From: a bacterium
GTDB lineage: Bacteria > UBP7 > UBA6624
Assembly: GCA_002716355.1 (NCBI GenBank)
Contig: PBAU01000009.1
Location: forward strand, 1 to 58,952
Direction: 5' to 3'
DNA length: 58,952 nucleotides
Positions within the stretch are counted from its first letter, which is position 1. Each line of letters opens with the position of its first letter. The position numbers and the translations under genes were made by a program. Below, piece after piece: positions 31,006-38,888 of this stretch. The notes below the pieces were generated by a model. The model saw nothing but the letters and a program-made list of their open reading frames with translations. It ran no database searches and was not told the DNA's origin.

Positions 31006-32154
31006 TTACAAAACAGGAATTGCAAACGGTGATTTTTTATTTGTTTCAGGCATCGGGTACTCAACCCCATCGGAAAAAGTTCTCAATATGTCGTAATAAG
31101 TGTTTCTTTGAGCCGGCATCCTGCCTAAATCTCGAATCAGTCTAATGGCTTCGTTTGGATCAACTCGATAATGAACTCCTGTTGCGGCAATAACCTCTTC
31201 GCCAATTACAACTCCACCAAAATCATCAGCTCCATAATTCATTGCCATTTGGCATAATTTTGGACCATCTGTAACCCATCCAGCTTGAAGATGAGGTATG
31301 TTGTCCAACATCAACCTGCCCAAGGCAACATGTCGCAAATAGGCTTCTCCACCTGGTGCTTTTAGATGCGTGAGCTCAGTGCCTCCTGGCTGGAATCCCC
31401 AGCATACAAAAGCTGTAAATCCATTTGTTTCATCTTGTAGTTCCCTAAGGACATTGAAATGCTCCATTTTTTCCATGGCGCTTTCACCAAAGCCATAAGT
31501 CATTGTGCAGCTGGATGGAATCCCTTCCTCATGAGCTGACCTGTGTATATCCAGCCAAACATCACGACTGCTTCTAAGTGGAGATATTTCTTTTCTTACT
31601 CTATCAACTAGTATTTCTGCTCCAGCTCCTGGTAAAGACATGTATCCAGATTCTTTAAGCTCTGAAAAAACTTTATTGAAGCTCAACTTGTCTTTTTTGG
31701 CAATCCACTCTATTTCTGCTGATGAAAGGCTATGTATTTCAACATTAGGAAATTTATCCCGTATTATTTCAAAAATATTTTTAAAATCTTTTAGTCTGTA
31801 TCTTGGATTAACCCCACCTTGCATCAGCAATTGGGTACCTCCATAATCAACCAATTCTTGGACTCTTTCCAATATCTGTTCGATACTCAAGTCATAACCC
31901 TTTTTTGATTTTGGCAATTCATAAAAAGCACAAAATTTACAGAGGACATTACAAATGTTTGAATAATTTAAAATCGTATCTACAACAAACGTACCTATGT
32001 TTCTCGGATTATGTCTCAATCTTGCTTTATTCGCAAGGAATCCCAAAAGGTTTAATGGTGCTTTCTCAAACAGTTCACAACCATGTTCTAATGTTAGCCT
32101 TTCATTGTTTTCAAATGTGTCTACAGCTTCCTTTATCAACGGTGTTATTTTCAT
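31006..32154 (-). CDS. mqnC: Cyclic dehypoxanthinylfutalosine synthase (radical SAM)
   Basis: MqnC cyclises dehypoxanthine futalosine in menaquinone synthesis. The radical-SAM motif is CNVLCKFCAF near residues 68-77, followed by LLMQGGVNPRYRL, which separates MqnC from MqnE. LPGAGAEIL, SSCTMTYGFGE and the C-terminal GRMPAQRNTYYDIL are family signatures. It overlaps mqnA by 4 nt. The C-rich tract follows its stop. Confidence 0.93.
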   Translation of the reverse strand: MKITPLIKEAVDTFENNERLTLEHGCELFEKAPLNLLGFLANKARLRHNPRNIGTFVVDTILNYSNICNVLCKFCAFYELPKSKKGYDLSIEQILERVQELVDYGGTQLLMQGGVNPRYRLKDFKNIFEIIRDKFPNVEIHSLSSAEIEWIAKKDKLSFNKVFSELKESGYMSLPGAGAEILVDRVRKEISPLRSSRDVWLDIHRSAHEEGIPSSCTMTYGFGESAMEKMEHFNVLRELQDETNGFTAFVCWGFQPGGTELTHLKAPGGEAYLRHVALGRLMLDNIPHLQAGWVTDGPKLCQMAMNYGADDFGGVVIGEEVIAATGVHYRVDPNEAIRLIRDLGRMPAQRNTYYDILRTFSDGVEYPMPETNKKSPFAIPVL

Positions 32155-32933
32155 TTTTTACTATCGTATCTTTCTTTTGAAATTATAGGTCTTGTTAATT
32201 CTTTAAATATATTCCAACCTTGAAGGATTTTCTTTTCCAATTTAACCTCGTAACATTCAAGATATTGTTTTGCTGTTTTTTTATTTACTCCTGAAGAAAT
32301 CATTATGGATTCTTTGATTTTGTCAATGTTTTTTTTGCCCCAAGTGTATGAACAAAATAGCTTTTTATCGATTTCATTTTTGTATTTTTCTGCTTTTGAT
32401 CCTTTTTTGACACACCAGAAGGCATAAGGTATTGATGTTCCAGTCATCTCATGCCAAACTAAACCTAAATCTTCAAAGAAAGCGTATTTACCATCTTGGT
32501 ACCACCTTAAAGCTTTATCGCCTATACAAAGAACTGCTTCTGAGGATCTTGGATCATCCGCATGTATCAATTTTGGATAATGTTTAAATTTTTCCTTCCA
32601 TATTGCTTTCAGTAATAATGGACTTGTTACCCCGCTTGATAAATCTCTAATTCTGCATTCTTTCAACTCTTTCCATGGACGATCGCTAAAAATTCCTACA
32701 CTCATGACCGGACCCGAAGAAGATATGCCCCATGACCTTAAGGGTATTGCTTTTGAGTTTGATATTATGGCTCCAGCAGACAGCAAACCTGTTTCGAATT
32801 TTTCTTTCTTCCAGTCCTTTTCAACTTCAACAGGTCTTTTTGTGAAAAATTCAAAATCATGTTCAATTTTGTTTCTTTCTAATGCTAATGTCAAAGGGTA
32901 TCTGTTTCCAAATCCAATAAGGCTTGTCTTCAT
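32151..32933 (-). CDS. mqnA: Chorismate dehydratase
   Basis: MqnA converts chorismate to 3-enolpyruvyl-benzoate, the entry to the futalosine pathway. It is a periplasmic-binding-fold protein of 260 residues with LSAGAIISN, GPVMSVGIFSDRPW, SSGVTSPLLLKAI, LCIGDKALRW and DLGLVWHEMTGTSIPYAFW, the pattern of the family. Position directly upstream of mqnC confirms it. A perfect TATAAT lies 6 nt before the ATG. Confidence 0.9.
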   Translation of the reverse strand: MKTSLIGFGNRYPLTLALERNKIEHDFEFFTKRPVEVEKDWKKEKFETGLLSAGAIISNSKAIPLRSWGISSSGPVMSVGIFSDRPWKELKECRIRDLSSGVTSPLLLKAIWKEKFKHYPKLIHADDPRSSEAVLCIGDKALRWYQDGKYAFFEDLGLVWHEMTGTSIPYAFWCVKKGSKAEKYKNEIDKKLFCSYTWGKKNIDKIKESIMISSGVNKKTAKQYLECYEVKLEKKILQGWNIFKELTRPIISKERYDSKK

Positions 32934-32939
32934 GCTTTG

Positions 32940-32945
32940 ATTATA
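32940..32945 (-). promoter_or_regulatory. -10 box for leaderless mqnA
   Basis: The reverse complement is TATAAT, only 6 nt from the ATG at 32933, so the mRNA should begin at the start codon. Confidence 0.55.
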
Positions 32946-32958
32946 TTTTTTCTATGTC

Positions 32959-32964
32959 TAGAAT
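32959..32964 (+). promoter_or_regulatory. -10 box for the Sel1 gene cluster
   Basis: TAGAAT ends 10 nt before the Sel1 ATG and is divergent from the mqnA -10 box within 20 bp. Confidence 0.45.
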
Positions 32965-32974
32965 ATAAGTAAAG

Positions 32975-33628
32975 ATGAAAAGAAAAGAGGCTGTTTTTTT
33001 AAAAATGAAAGCTTCTAGCGGTTGTTTGCATTCACAAGTTGAGCTAGGCAGAGCTTTTTTGTTTGGGGAGGGTTTTTCTCAAAGCTTTAAAGATGCTGAA
33101 TTCTGGTTAAGAAAATCATACGAAGAAGGTAGCCTAGAGGGCGCTTATCAATTGGCAATGTTTTTAAAAAGGTCGATTGGCAATAAAGAGAAAAATAATG
33201 AAGCTTTTCAGGTTCTTTATCATGCTGCTAGCTTAGGCCATGTTAAAAGCCAGAGAAGGTTAGCAAGATGTTTTTTGAATGGTTCTGGAACAGAGGAAAA
33301 TCAAGCTGAAGCTGCTTGGTGGTTTTTTGTTTCAGGTCTTTTAGGCGATCGTGATTCAAGGTTTATGCTAGGCAGGATGTTTGAGCTTGGGCAAGGTGTT
33401 GATCCTGATTCAGATGAATCTGTTTATTGGTATGAGCTTGCTGCTGAGAATGGAGATGTTGATGCTCAGTTCCTTCTTGCAAAAATTTTATTCAATAAAG
33501 GCTTTATCGAAGATTCTGAAAGATGGTTTAAATCGGCAAGAAGAGCTGGAGACAAAGAGGCCGTTAAGGAGTTGAAAAAAATAAAAGAAATAAAGGAGAG
33601 TGAAATTGATGAAAATTACAAATACTGA
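32975..33628 (+). CDS. Sel1-like repeat protein
   Basis: Five to six Sel1/TPR-type repeats of 30-36 residues are visible: CLHSQVELGRAFLFGEGFSQ, EGAYQLAMFLKRS, VKSQRRLARCFLNGSGTEEN, RDSRFMLGRMFELGQGVDPD and VDAQFLLAKILFNKGFIED. Such helical repeats bind partner proteins. No signal peptide is seen, so it is cytoplasmic. It begins a five-gene plus-strand cluster with two YbjQ-family genes, a SOUL protein and a methyltransferase; its 3' end overlaps the first YbjQ gene. Confidence 0.88.
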   Translation: MKRKEAVFLKMKASSGCLHSQVELGRAFLFGEGFSQSFKDAEFWLRKSYEEGSLEGAYQLAMFLKRSIGNKEKNNEAFQVLYHAASLGHVKSQRRLARCFLNGSGTEENQAEAAWWFFVSGLLGDRDSRFMLGRMFELGQGVDPDSDESVYWYELAAENGDVDAQFLLAKILFNKGFIEDSERWFKSARRAGDKEAVKELKKIKEIKESEIDENYKY

Positions 33629-33932
33629 AGAAGTTCCCGGATACAAGGTTATTGAAATTGTTGGACTAGTTGAAGGTTCAACAGTAAGAGCTAAGCATAT
33701 AGGAAAAGACATAATGGCGGGGCTTAAGGGTATTACTGGCGGAGAGATGAAAGAATACACCGAGCTCTTAAATGAATCAAGGCAGGAAGCGGTGAAAAGA
33801 ATGTCATTGAGAGCTGAAGCATTAGGGGCAAATGCCATACTTAATGTAAGGTTTTCAACATCAAGCGTTTCTCAAGGTGCTGCTGAATTGTTTGCATATG
33901 GCAGTGCTGCAATCGTGGAGAAGAATAGCTAA
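33609..33932 (+). CDS. YbjQ/UPF0145 family protein
   Basis: A compact protein of about 107 residues with VPGYKVIEIVGLVEGSTVRAK, the core GLKGITGGEMKEYTELLNES with its GGE, RAEALGANAILNVRF, and FAYGSAA at the end. These are the usual blocks of YbjQ (DUF74), sometimes called heavy-metal-binding domain; the function is not settled. AGGAG at 33594-33598 favours the ATG at 33609 over the GTG at 33600. It overlaps the Sel1 gene. Confidence 0.85.
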   Translation: MKITNTEEVPGYKVIEIVGLVEGSTVRAKHIGKDIMAGLKGITGGEMKEYTELLNESRQEAVKRMSLRAEALGANAILNVRFSTSSVSQGAAELFAYGSAAIVEKNS

Positions 33933-33936
33933 AGAG

Positions 33937-34398
33937 ATGTGGGAGATTCTTAGTCAGTTTTTATGGTTGATTTTCTGTTTTGTTTTTTGGCTGGCAGGAA
34001 AGATCAAAGAGCAAAAATATTTAAAATCATTGAGGGAAGAGGAGCCTGAATATTCAGATATTCAAATTTTAAGCACAGTCGATTCAGCTAGTTCCTCAGA
34101 AGCTAAAGATTGTTGCTTGTGTTCAACCCAAGTTGTATTGGCAATAGACCCGGGCAAGCAAGTTATTGCTTGGATTTTGGGCATGGTTGGCGGAAAGATT
34201 GATGTTTACCAGAAGGTTTTGCATATGGCAAGACGTAAGGCGAAGCTTAATTTAAGAAAGCAGGCAAGAGAAAATAACTCAAGATTGATTATGAATTACA
34301 GGATGGAAACATCGAATATTTTTGCAAATAGTGGTAGCAGTGAAGGTCAAAGTAGTGCCGTTGAGGTTTTTGCATATGGAACTATTGTCAAGAGCTGA
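33937..34398 (+). CDS. Membrane-anchored divergent YbjQ-family paralogue
   Basis: An N-terminal membrane helix (ILSQFLWLIFCFVFWLAG) is followed by a linker and a degenerate YbjQ domain: GMVGGKIDVYQKVLHMARRK aligns with the GGEmkeYtelL block of the preceding protein, and VFAYGTIV ends it. A new CCLC cluster lies near residues 59-62, where YbjQ normally has none. The start is probably the ATG at 33937, 4 nt after the preceding stop. It looks like a tandem duplication that gained an anchor. Confidence 0.7.
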   Translation: MWEILSQFLWLIFCFVFWLAGKIKEQKYLKSLREEEPEYSDIQILSTVDSASSSEAKDCCLCSTQVVLAIDPGKQVIAWILGMVGGKIDVYQKVLHMARRKAKLNLRKQARENNSRLIMNYRMETSNIFANSGSSEGQSSAVEVFAYGTIVKS

Positions 34399-34416
34399 AG
34401 GACACACAATGATCAA

Positions 34417-34968
34417 ATGATTTTTTTTACAATTATGATGTTTGCGATGGCTTTGGATTCAAAGATAAAAGAACCTGATTACACCATTCTGCAAAAGGAA
34501 AAAAATATAGAAATCAGAGAGTATTCTGAATATGTAATTGCCAGAACGTCTGTAATCAAAGACGAAAACAGGAGCGATAATGGAATGTTTATGATTCTTG
34601 CCAATTACATTTTCGGTGGAAACAAAAAGAAAGAAAGCATCGCTATGACTGCTCCAGTTATAACAAAAGAAAATGATGAATCTTACGACATGGTTTTCTT
34701 TATGCTTGATGTTGATGAGGTTGATGAGTTGCCGAATCCAGATAGCAAAAATGTCCATTTGGAAAGAATGAACCTAGGTAAAACTGTTGCTATAAGGTTT
34801 GGATGGTGGGCAACAAGATGGAACATCGAAAGGAATAGGAGAATTTTAGAGCGTTATATTGAGGAAAATGATTTAGAGGTTGTTTCTGAGATGATGGTTG
34901 CTCAATACAATTCACCTTGGGATTGGCCATTTCTTAGGAGAAATGACGTTATTTTTCAAATTAAATAA
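34417..34968 (+). CDS. SOUL-family heme-binding protein
   Basis: The SOUL/HEBP fold is shown by EPDYTILQKEKNIEIREYSE at the start, then IFGGNKKKESIAMTAPVI (family FxYIxGxNxxxxkIpMTaPV), VAIRFGWWATRW, and the C-terminal YNSPWDWPFLRRNDVIFQI. A hydrophobic start (FFTIMMFAMALD) may be a signal sequence. It could bind heme or a similar hydrophobic ligand. It is the fourth gene of the Sel1-YbjQ cluster. Confidence 0.9.
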   Translation: MIFFTIMMFAMALDSKIKEPDYTILQKEKNIEIREYSEYVIARTSVIKDENRSDNGMFMILANYIFGGNKKKESIAMTAPVITKENDESYDMVFFMLDVDEVDELPNPDSKNVHLERMNLGKTVAIRFGWWATRWNIERNRRILERYIEENDLEVVSEMMVAQYNSPWDWPFLRRNDVIFQIK

Positions 34969-34983
34969 GATTGAAATCGATAC

Positions 34984-35604
34984 ATGAATAAAGAAAAAGA
35001 AAGCGCAGTTAACTTTTTTGGAAAATGGGCTGAAACAGGAAAAGACGAAGGCATGGAGGAACACCATTCTGATTCCGTTAAATTCATGTTAGATCAAATC
35101 TTGAATCAAGCAAGTGCTAAATTTAATTTTATAGATGCTGGTTGTGGTAATGGATGGGTTGTTCGAAAGGTTAAGTTACATCCTTTATGTGAGCATGCTT
35201 CAGGAATAGATGGAGCGTCCCAGATGATAAATAAAGCAAAATCCCTTGATCCTGCAGGTAGTTATTTCCATAACGATTTGATTAGTTGGGATCCAGATTC
35301 CAAATATGATTTTGTCCATTCTATGGAGGTTTTTTATTATTTCAAAGATCCCTCTGTGCTTCTGAAAAAAATACACAAAGATTGGCTTTCTGAAAAAGGA
35401 AAGCTTGTATTCGGAATCGATCATTATCTTGAAAATAAATCATCCTTGGATTGGCCTGAAAAATGTGGCGTCTTCATGAATACGTTGCCAATAAGCAAAT
35501 GGCATGATTTGATTTCAGAAGCAGGATTCAAGAACATCAGGAATTGGCAAGTTGGAAAAAAGAAAGATTGGCTTGGAACGTTGGTTTTTTATGCAGAAAA
35601 ATAA
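34984..35604 (+). CDS. Class I SAM-dependent methyltransferase
   Basis: The SAM-binding motif FIDAGCGNGWVVRKV is near residue 44, the acidic motif II SGIDGAS near 74, and motif IV YDFVHSMEVFYYF near 102. The general architecture is that of UbiE/Methyltransf_11 proteins. The substrate is unknown. Its stop abuts the stop of the EamA gene on the opposite strand with no gap. Confidence 0.85.
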   Translation: MNKEKESAVNFFGKWAETGKDEGMEEHHSDSVKFMLDQILNQASAKFNFIDAGCGNGWVVRKVKLHPLCEHASGIDGASQMINKAKSLDPAGSYFHNDLISWDPDSKYDFVHSMEVFYYFKDPSVLLKKIHKDWLSEKGKLVFGIDHYLENKSSLDWPEKCGVFMNTLPISKWHDLISEAGFKNIRNWQVGKKKDWLGTLVFYAEK

Positions 35605-36483
35605 TTATTTTCTTTGGACCATCCAGACGCCAAAAAGAACAACCGGCAAGGCCATCCAGAATCCTTCTTGAGGAACTTGTTTGTAAATTGTCATTGCAAC
35701 CAGTGTTGTTGTTGGCGGTTGCAGATTGATAAACACTGCAACTTGACTTGGTTTTAGAAACTGGAGAGCTGTGGCCCATATTGAATAGGCCACTATGCTT
35801 GTTAGGAATGCAATGTGAAATAGGCCATACCATGCAAAAGGTGTAATCTCAGAGAAATTGGGTTTCTCACCAATCAAGAATATCCCAACAGCAATAGGTA
35901 GACCTATCAAAAAGGATCTTGAAATAGCCTCTTTTGCACCTATGGTTTTTGATATTGGAGGTATGAGAGATGTGTATATTGCCCAGCATATAACACCAAA
36001 AAGTATTGTTTTTTCTCCGTTGCCAAAAGTTGAAAGCCCACTGTTGCCAAGAATCCAATATGTTCCTGAAAATGCCAACAAGAGTCCAAAGATTCGAGAA
36101 AAAATAACTTTCTCTTCTTTAAGTATCAATGAAATCATTAAAACAAAAACCGGTGTTGTTGCATAAAGAATGGAAGCATGCGCTGGAGGCGTTCCCATGG
36201 ACATCCCCTGTAAAAAAAAGGCTTGATTTAATACAATTAAAATACCACAAAATATCATTCTTGGCATAAGTTTTTTTGGAATTATAGAAAAGCCATTTTT
36301 GTAAATTCCTATTAGTGAAAATATCAAAACTGTAAGAGCGATCCTTAATCCAACTAATGCTGAACCACCAAAGGCTTCACTTGACACTTTTGATACATTG
36401 TATGTAAGCGCAGTGATTGCTAAATGTACAAGCAGTAGCAGGATAACCTTGCGTTTTGGGATTTCTTTGATTGTTGTTTTGAT
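35605..36483 (-). CDS. EamA/DMT-family transporter, non-canonical start
   Basis: A drug/metabolite transporter with about ten helices in two EamA repeats, including YATTPVFVLMISLILKEE and LQPPTTTLVAMTIYKQVPQ. The first canonical start is a GTG at 36387, which would remove helix 1. Upstream the frame encodes KRKVILLLLVHLAITAL and then TYNVSKVSSEAFGGSALVGL, the family's normal first helix and loop, and no ATG, GTG or TTG occurs before a TGA at 36547. Candidate starts are ATC 36483 (behind AGAAGG) or CTC 36489. It follows mqnE closely. Confidence 0.82.
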   Translation of the reverse strand: MKTTIKEIPKRKVILLLLVHLAITALTYNVSKVSSEAFGGSALVGLRIALTVLIFSLIGIYKNGFSIIPKKLMPRMIFCGILIVLNQAFFLQGMSMGTPPAHASILYATTPVFVLMISLILKEEKVIFSRIFGLLLAFSGTYWILGNSGLSTFGNGEKTILFGVICWAIYTSLIPPISKTIGAKEAISRSFLIGLPIAVGIFLIGEKPNFSEITPFAWYGLFHIAFLTSIVAYSIWATALQFLKPSQVAVFINLQPPTTTLVAMTIYKQVPQEGFWMALPVVLFGVWMVQRK

Positions 36484-36500
36484 TTTGAGATTGCCTTCTT

Positions 36501-37652
36501 TTAGATTCTTTTTGCAAATTCCATAAGATCTTTTTTGCTGGGTGCATCACTATATACAGAGTTGACTGGTACAGGCTTCCTGCCACTTTCTTTTAATATT
36601 CGCATGAGGTTTGCTTGTGTAAACTCATTTGAAGAAAAGCCTCCAGCTTCTTTTGCGATTTCTTCATCAAGACTTGTACCACCAACATCATCAACTCCAT
36701 AATGCAACAGAACCTGTGTCATTTTTGGACCTTGATATGTCCATAGTATTCTGATGTGCGGAAAATTATCTAAGTAAATTCTGCTTATTGCGCAAATTCT
36801 TGCGTCATAATGTCCCGTAGTAGCTCCTACCTCATCTTCAAATTCTGTATTATCGGGAAGAAAGGCCAATGGTATCAAGGCGAGAAAACCATTCGTTTTA
36901 TCCTGAGTTTTCCTCAAAAGGTCAAGATGATGAATGATTTCTTCTTTTGTCTCTATGTGGCCATAAAGCATTGTTGCATTGCTATTCATTCCAACCTTAT
37001 GTGTAATCTCATGTATTTCAAGCCATTCCTCTCCAGTCTCTTTGTTTCTTGCAATAATTTGTCTTGGTCTTTCATGGAATATTTCCGCTCCACCGCCAGG
37101 AACAGAGTCAAGGCCCCATTTTTTAAATTTAACCAATAATTCTTCTGGGGTTATTTTGCATAATTTTGCTATATATCTAATTTCTATTGCAGTGAAACCC
37201 TGTATAAACATATGAGGAGCTTTTCTTTTTATTGTTTGCAGAAATTCTTTGTAGTAATCGAGTTTTAATCTTGGTGTTATTCCGCCAACAATATGTATTT
37301 CCCAAATTCCATTGCGTACAGCCCAGTCAACTCTTTTTTCCAGTTCTTCTTTGTCGACAATATAGGATTCTTCATGCATTTTTTTAGGATTAAAAGGTCT
37401 TTTGAATGCACATAAGCCACAATCAAGTATGCATTCATTTGTATGGTTTATATTTGAGGTGTTCCCATAAAATGATTTATTTCCCCATCTTTTTCTTCTT
37501 ATGTAGTCAGCCATGATTCCCAATGCAGTCAAATCACCTTCTTTAATCAACCTGACACCTTCTTCATAAGTGATTCTTTCTCCTGATTTTATTTTCTCCC
37601 AAGCCCAATTGTCGGGATGGTTTTTTAATAGGATATCTGCTGTTTCAGGCAT
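36501..37652 (-). CDS. mqnE: Aminodeoxyfutalosine synthase (radical SAM)
   Basis: MqnE joins 3-enolpyruvyl-benzoate and SAM to make aminodeoxyfutalosine. The cluster motif CILDCGLCAFKRPF is near residue 70. It is followed by HIVGGITPRLKLDYYKEFL, LPPGGGAEIF-like VPGGGAEIF, and ATMLYGHIET; this pattern separates it from MqnC. The ATG at 37652 overlaps ubiX by 8 nt and starts MPETADILLKNHPD, the family's natural start. Confidence 0.93.
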   Translation of the reverse strand: MPETADILLKNHPDNWAWEKIKSGERITYEEGVRLIKEGDLTALGIMADYIRRKRWGNKSFYGNTSNINHTNECILDCGLCAFKRPFNPKKMHEESYIVDKEELEKRVDWAVRNGIWEIHIVGGITPRLKLDYYKEFLQTIKRKAPHMFIQGFTAIEIRYIAKLCKITPEELLVKFKKWGLDSVPGGGAEIFHERPRQIIARNKETGEEWLEIHEITHKVGMNSNATMLYGHIETKEEIIHHLDLLRKTQDKTNGFLALIPLAFLPDNTEFEDEVGATTGHYDARICAISRIYLDNFPHIRILWTYQGPKMTQVLLHYGVDDVGGTSLDEEIAKEAGGFSSNEFTQANLMRILKESGRKPVPVNSVYSDAPSKKDLMEFAKRI

Positions 37653-38268
37653 CTTGAAATTCCTTTGGAATTCCCCATTCAGGTACAAGCTTATTGTCTA
37701 TGTTGAGTGAATCAAGAATGCGTGCAACAACACTATCTATTAGGTCCTGAATGGTTTCAGCACCTTGGTAAAACGTTGGATTTGCATCTACGATAGTGGC
37801 CCCAGCTCTAGATACTTTTAACAAGTTGTCAAGATGAATTTGAGAAAGTGGTGTTTCTCTAGGAACAAGGATCAAAGGTCTTTTTTCCTTTAGTGTCACA
37901 TCTGCCGCTCGATGAAGAAGGTTTGATGTTACTCCATTTGATATATGCCCTAAGGTTCCCATCGACATTGGAACAACGACCATGCCTCTGGTTCTATAGG
38001 TTCCGCTTGCTATAGTGGCTGACATATCCATCCCTGGATGCCATGTTAAATCAGTCCATTTTACATTTTTGCCATATTGTTCTTCGATGAATTTTTGTGG
38101 ATTTTTACCAAAATTGAAATTCAATTCATGATTTAACAGATATTTTCCCCATTTGCTTGTGACTATTTCAACTGGAATATCCCTTTTGACAAGTTCTTTA
38201 ATCAATGTGTGAGCATACAGTGCTCCTGAAGCTCCAGTTATACCTACAATTACAGGTAAATTTTTCAT
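37645..38268 (-). CDS. ubiX: Flavin prenyltransferase UbiX
   Basis: UbiX makes prenylated FMN for UbiD-type decarboxylases. It begins VIVGITGASGALYAHTLI and carries MVVVPMSMGTLGHISNGV, LILVPRETPLSQIHLDNLL and GATIVDANPTFYQ, all conserved in the family. It overlaps mqnE and is coupled to the peroxiredoxin gene by TAATG. Its partner UbiD is in the same operon. Confidence 0.94.
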   Translation of the reverse strand: MKNLPVIVGITGASGALYAHTLIKELVKRDIPVEIVTSKWGKYLLNHELNFNFGKNPQKFIEEQYGKNVKWTDLTWHPGMDMSATIASGTYRTRGMVVVPMSMGTLGHISNGVTSNLLHRAADVTLKEKRPLILVPRETPLSQIHLDNLLKVSRAGATIVDANPTFYQGAETIQDLIDSVVARILDSLNIDNKLVPEWGIPKEFQDA

Positions 38269-38888
38269 TAAGATATTTTATCTTCCTTCAGTGAAGATAG
38301 GATGTTTATTTTCTCCATAACTTCCTGGTCATGTATTCCAACTCTCACGCTTGTGAAAACATATGCAATCTTTCCTTCAGGGTTGACTATAAAAGTTATT
38401 CTTGATGCAAAGCCCAGGTCACCTAAAACTCCAAACTTTTGACTAATCTTCTTGTCAGAATCAGCAATAAGATCAAAAGGTAACTCCTTGTCTTTCTTGA
38501 ATTTTCTTTGTGTTTTTAGATTATCTGTACTGATACCTAGTACATTAATATTTTTTTGATCAAAGTTAGAGTAACCGTCTCTCAAACTACATGACTGAGT
38601 TGTACATCCAGGGGTAAAAGATTTTGGGAAAAAATAAAGAACGCTCCAGTTGCCCTTAAGGTCTTCTGAGGTTATTGTTCCAGATGTTGATGAAGCTTCA
38701 AATTCAGGAATGCTTTCACCTATCTCTAAAATTTCCCGATCCATAAGCTCACCTGGTTTCACAAAGGTATCATAAACAGCGATGCCAAATATAAATATTA
38801 TGAAGATTAGCGCTTCCAAGCTGAAACCTTTGATTATTACTGGTAGGCCTTTTTTAACATTCGATAAGATTTTTTTCAAGTGATTCAT
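38268..38888 (-). CDS. Membrane-anchored BCP-type peroxiredoxin
   Basis: An N-terminal membrane segment (LEALIFIIFIFGIAVYDTFV) near residues 23-42 is followed by a thioredoxin-fold peroxiredoxin: FTPGCTTQSCSLRDGY gives the peroxidatic Cys and, five residues on, the likely resolving Cys. It would reduce peroxides at the membrane. The ATG at 38888 overlaps the preceding stop (ATGA); the upstream in-frame start at 38969 lies inside the preceding gene. Confidence 0.88.
   Translation of the reverse strand: MNHLKKILSNVKKGLPVIIKGFSLEALIFIIFIFGIAVYDTFVKPGELMDREILEIGESIPEFEASSTSGTITSEDLKGNWSVLYFFPKSFTPGCTTQSCSLRDGYSNFDQKNINVLGISTDNLKTQRKFKKDKELPFDLIADSDKKISQKFGVLGDLGFASRITFIVNPEGKIAYVFTSVRVGIHDQEVMEKINILSSLKEDKIS

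Noticed and set aside
36377-36586. Small antisense-frame open frame between mqnE and the EamA gene
   Set aside because: It overlaps the mqnE 3' end in another frame and its composition is unlike a real protein; the EamA N-terminal extension explains the region better.
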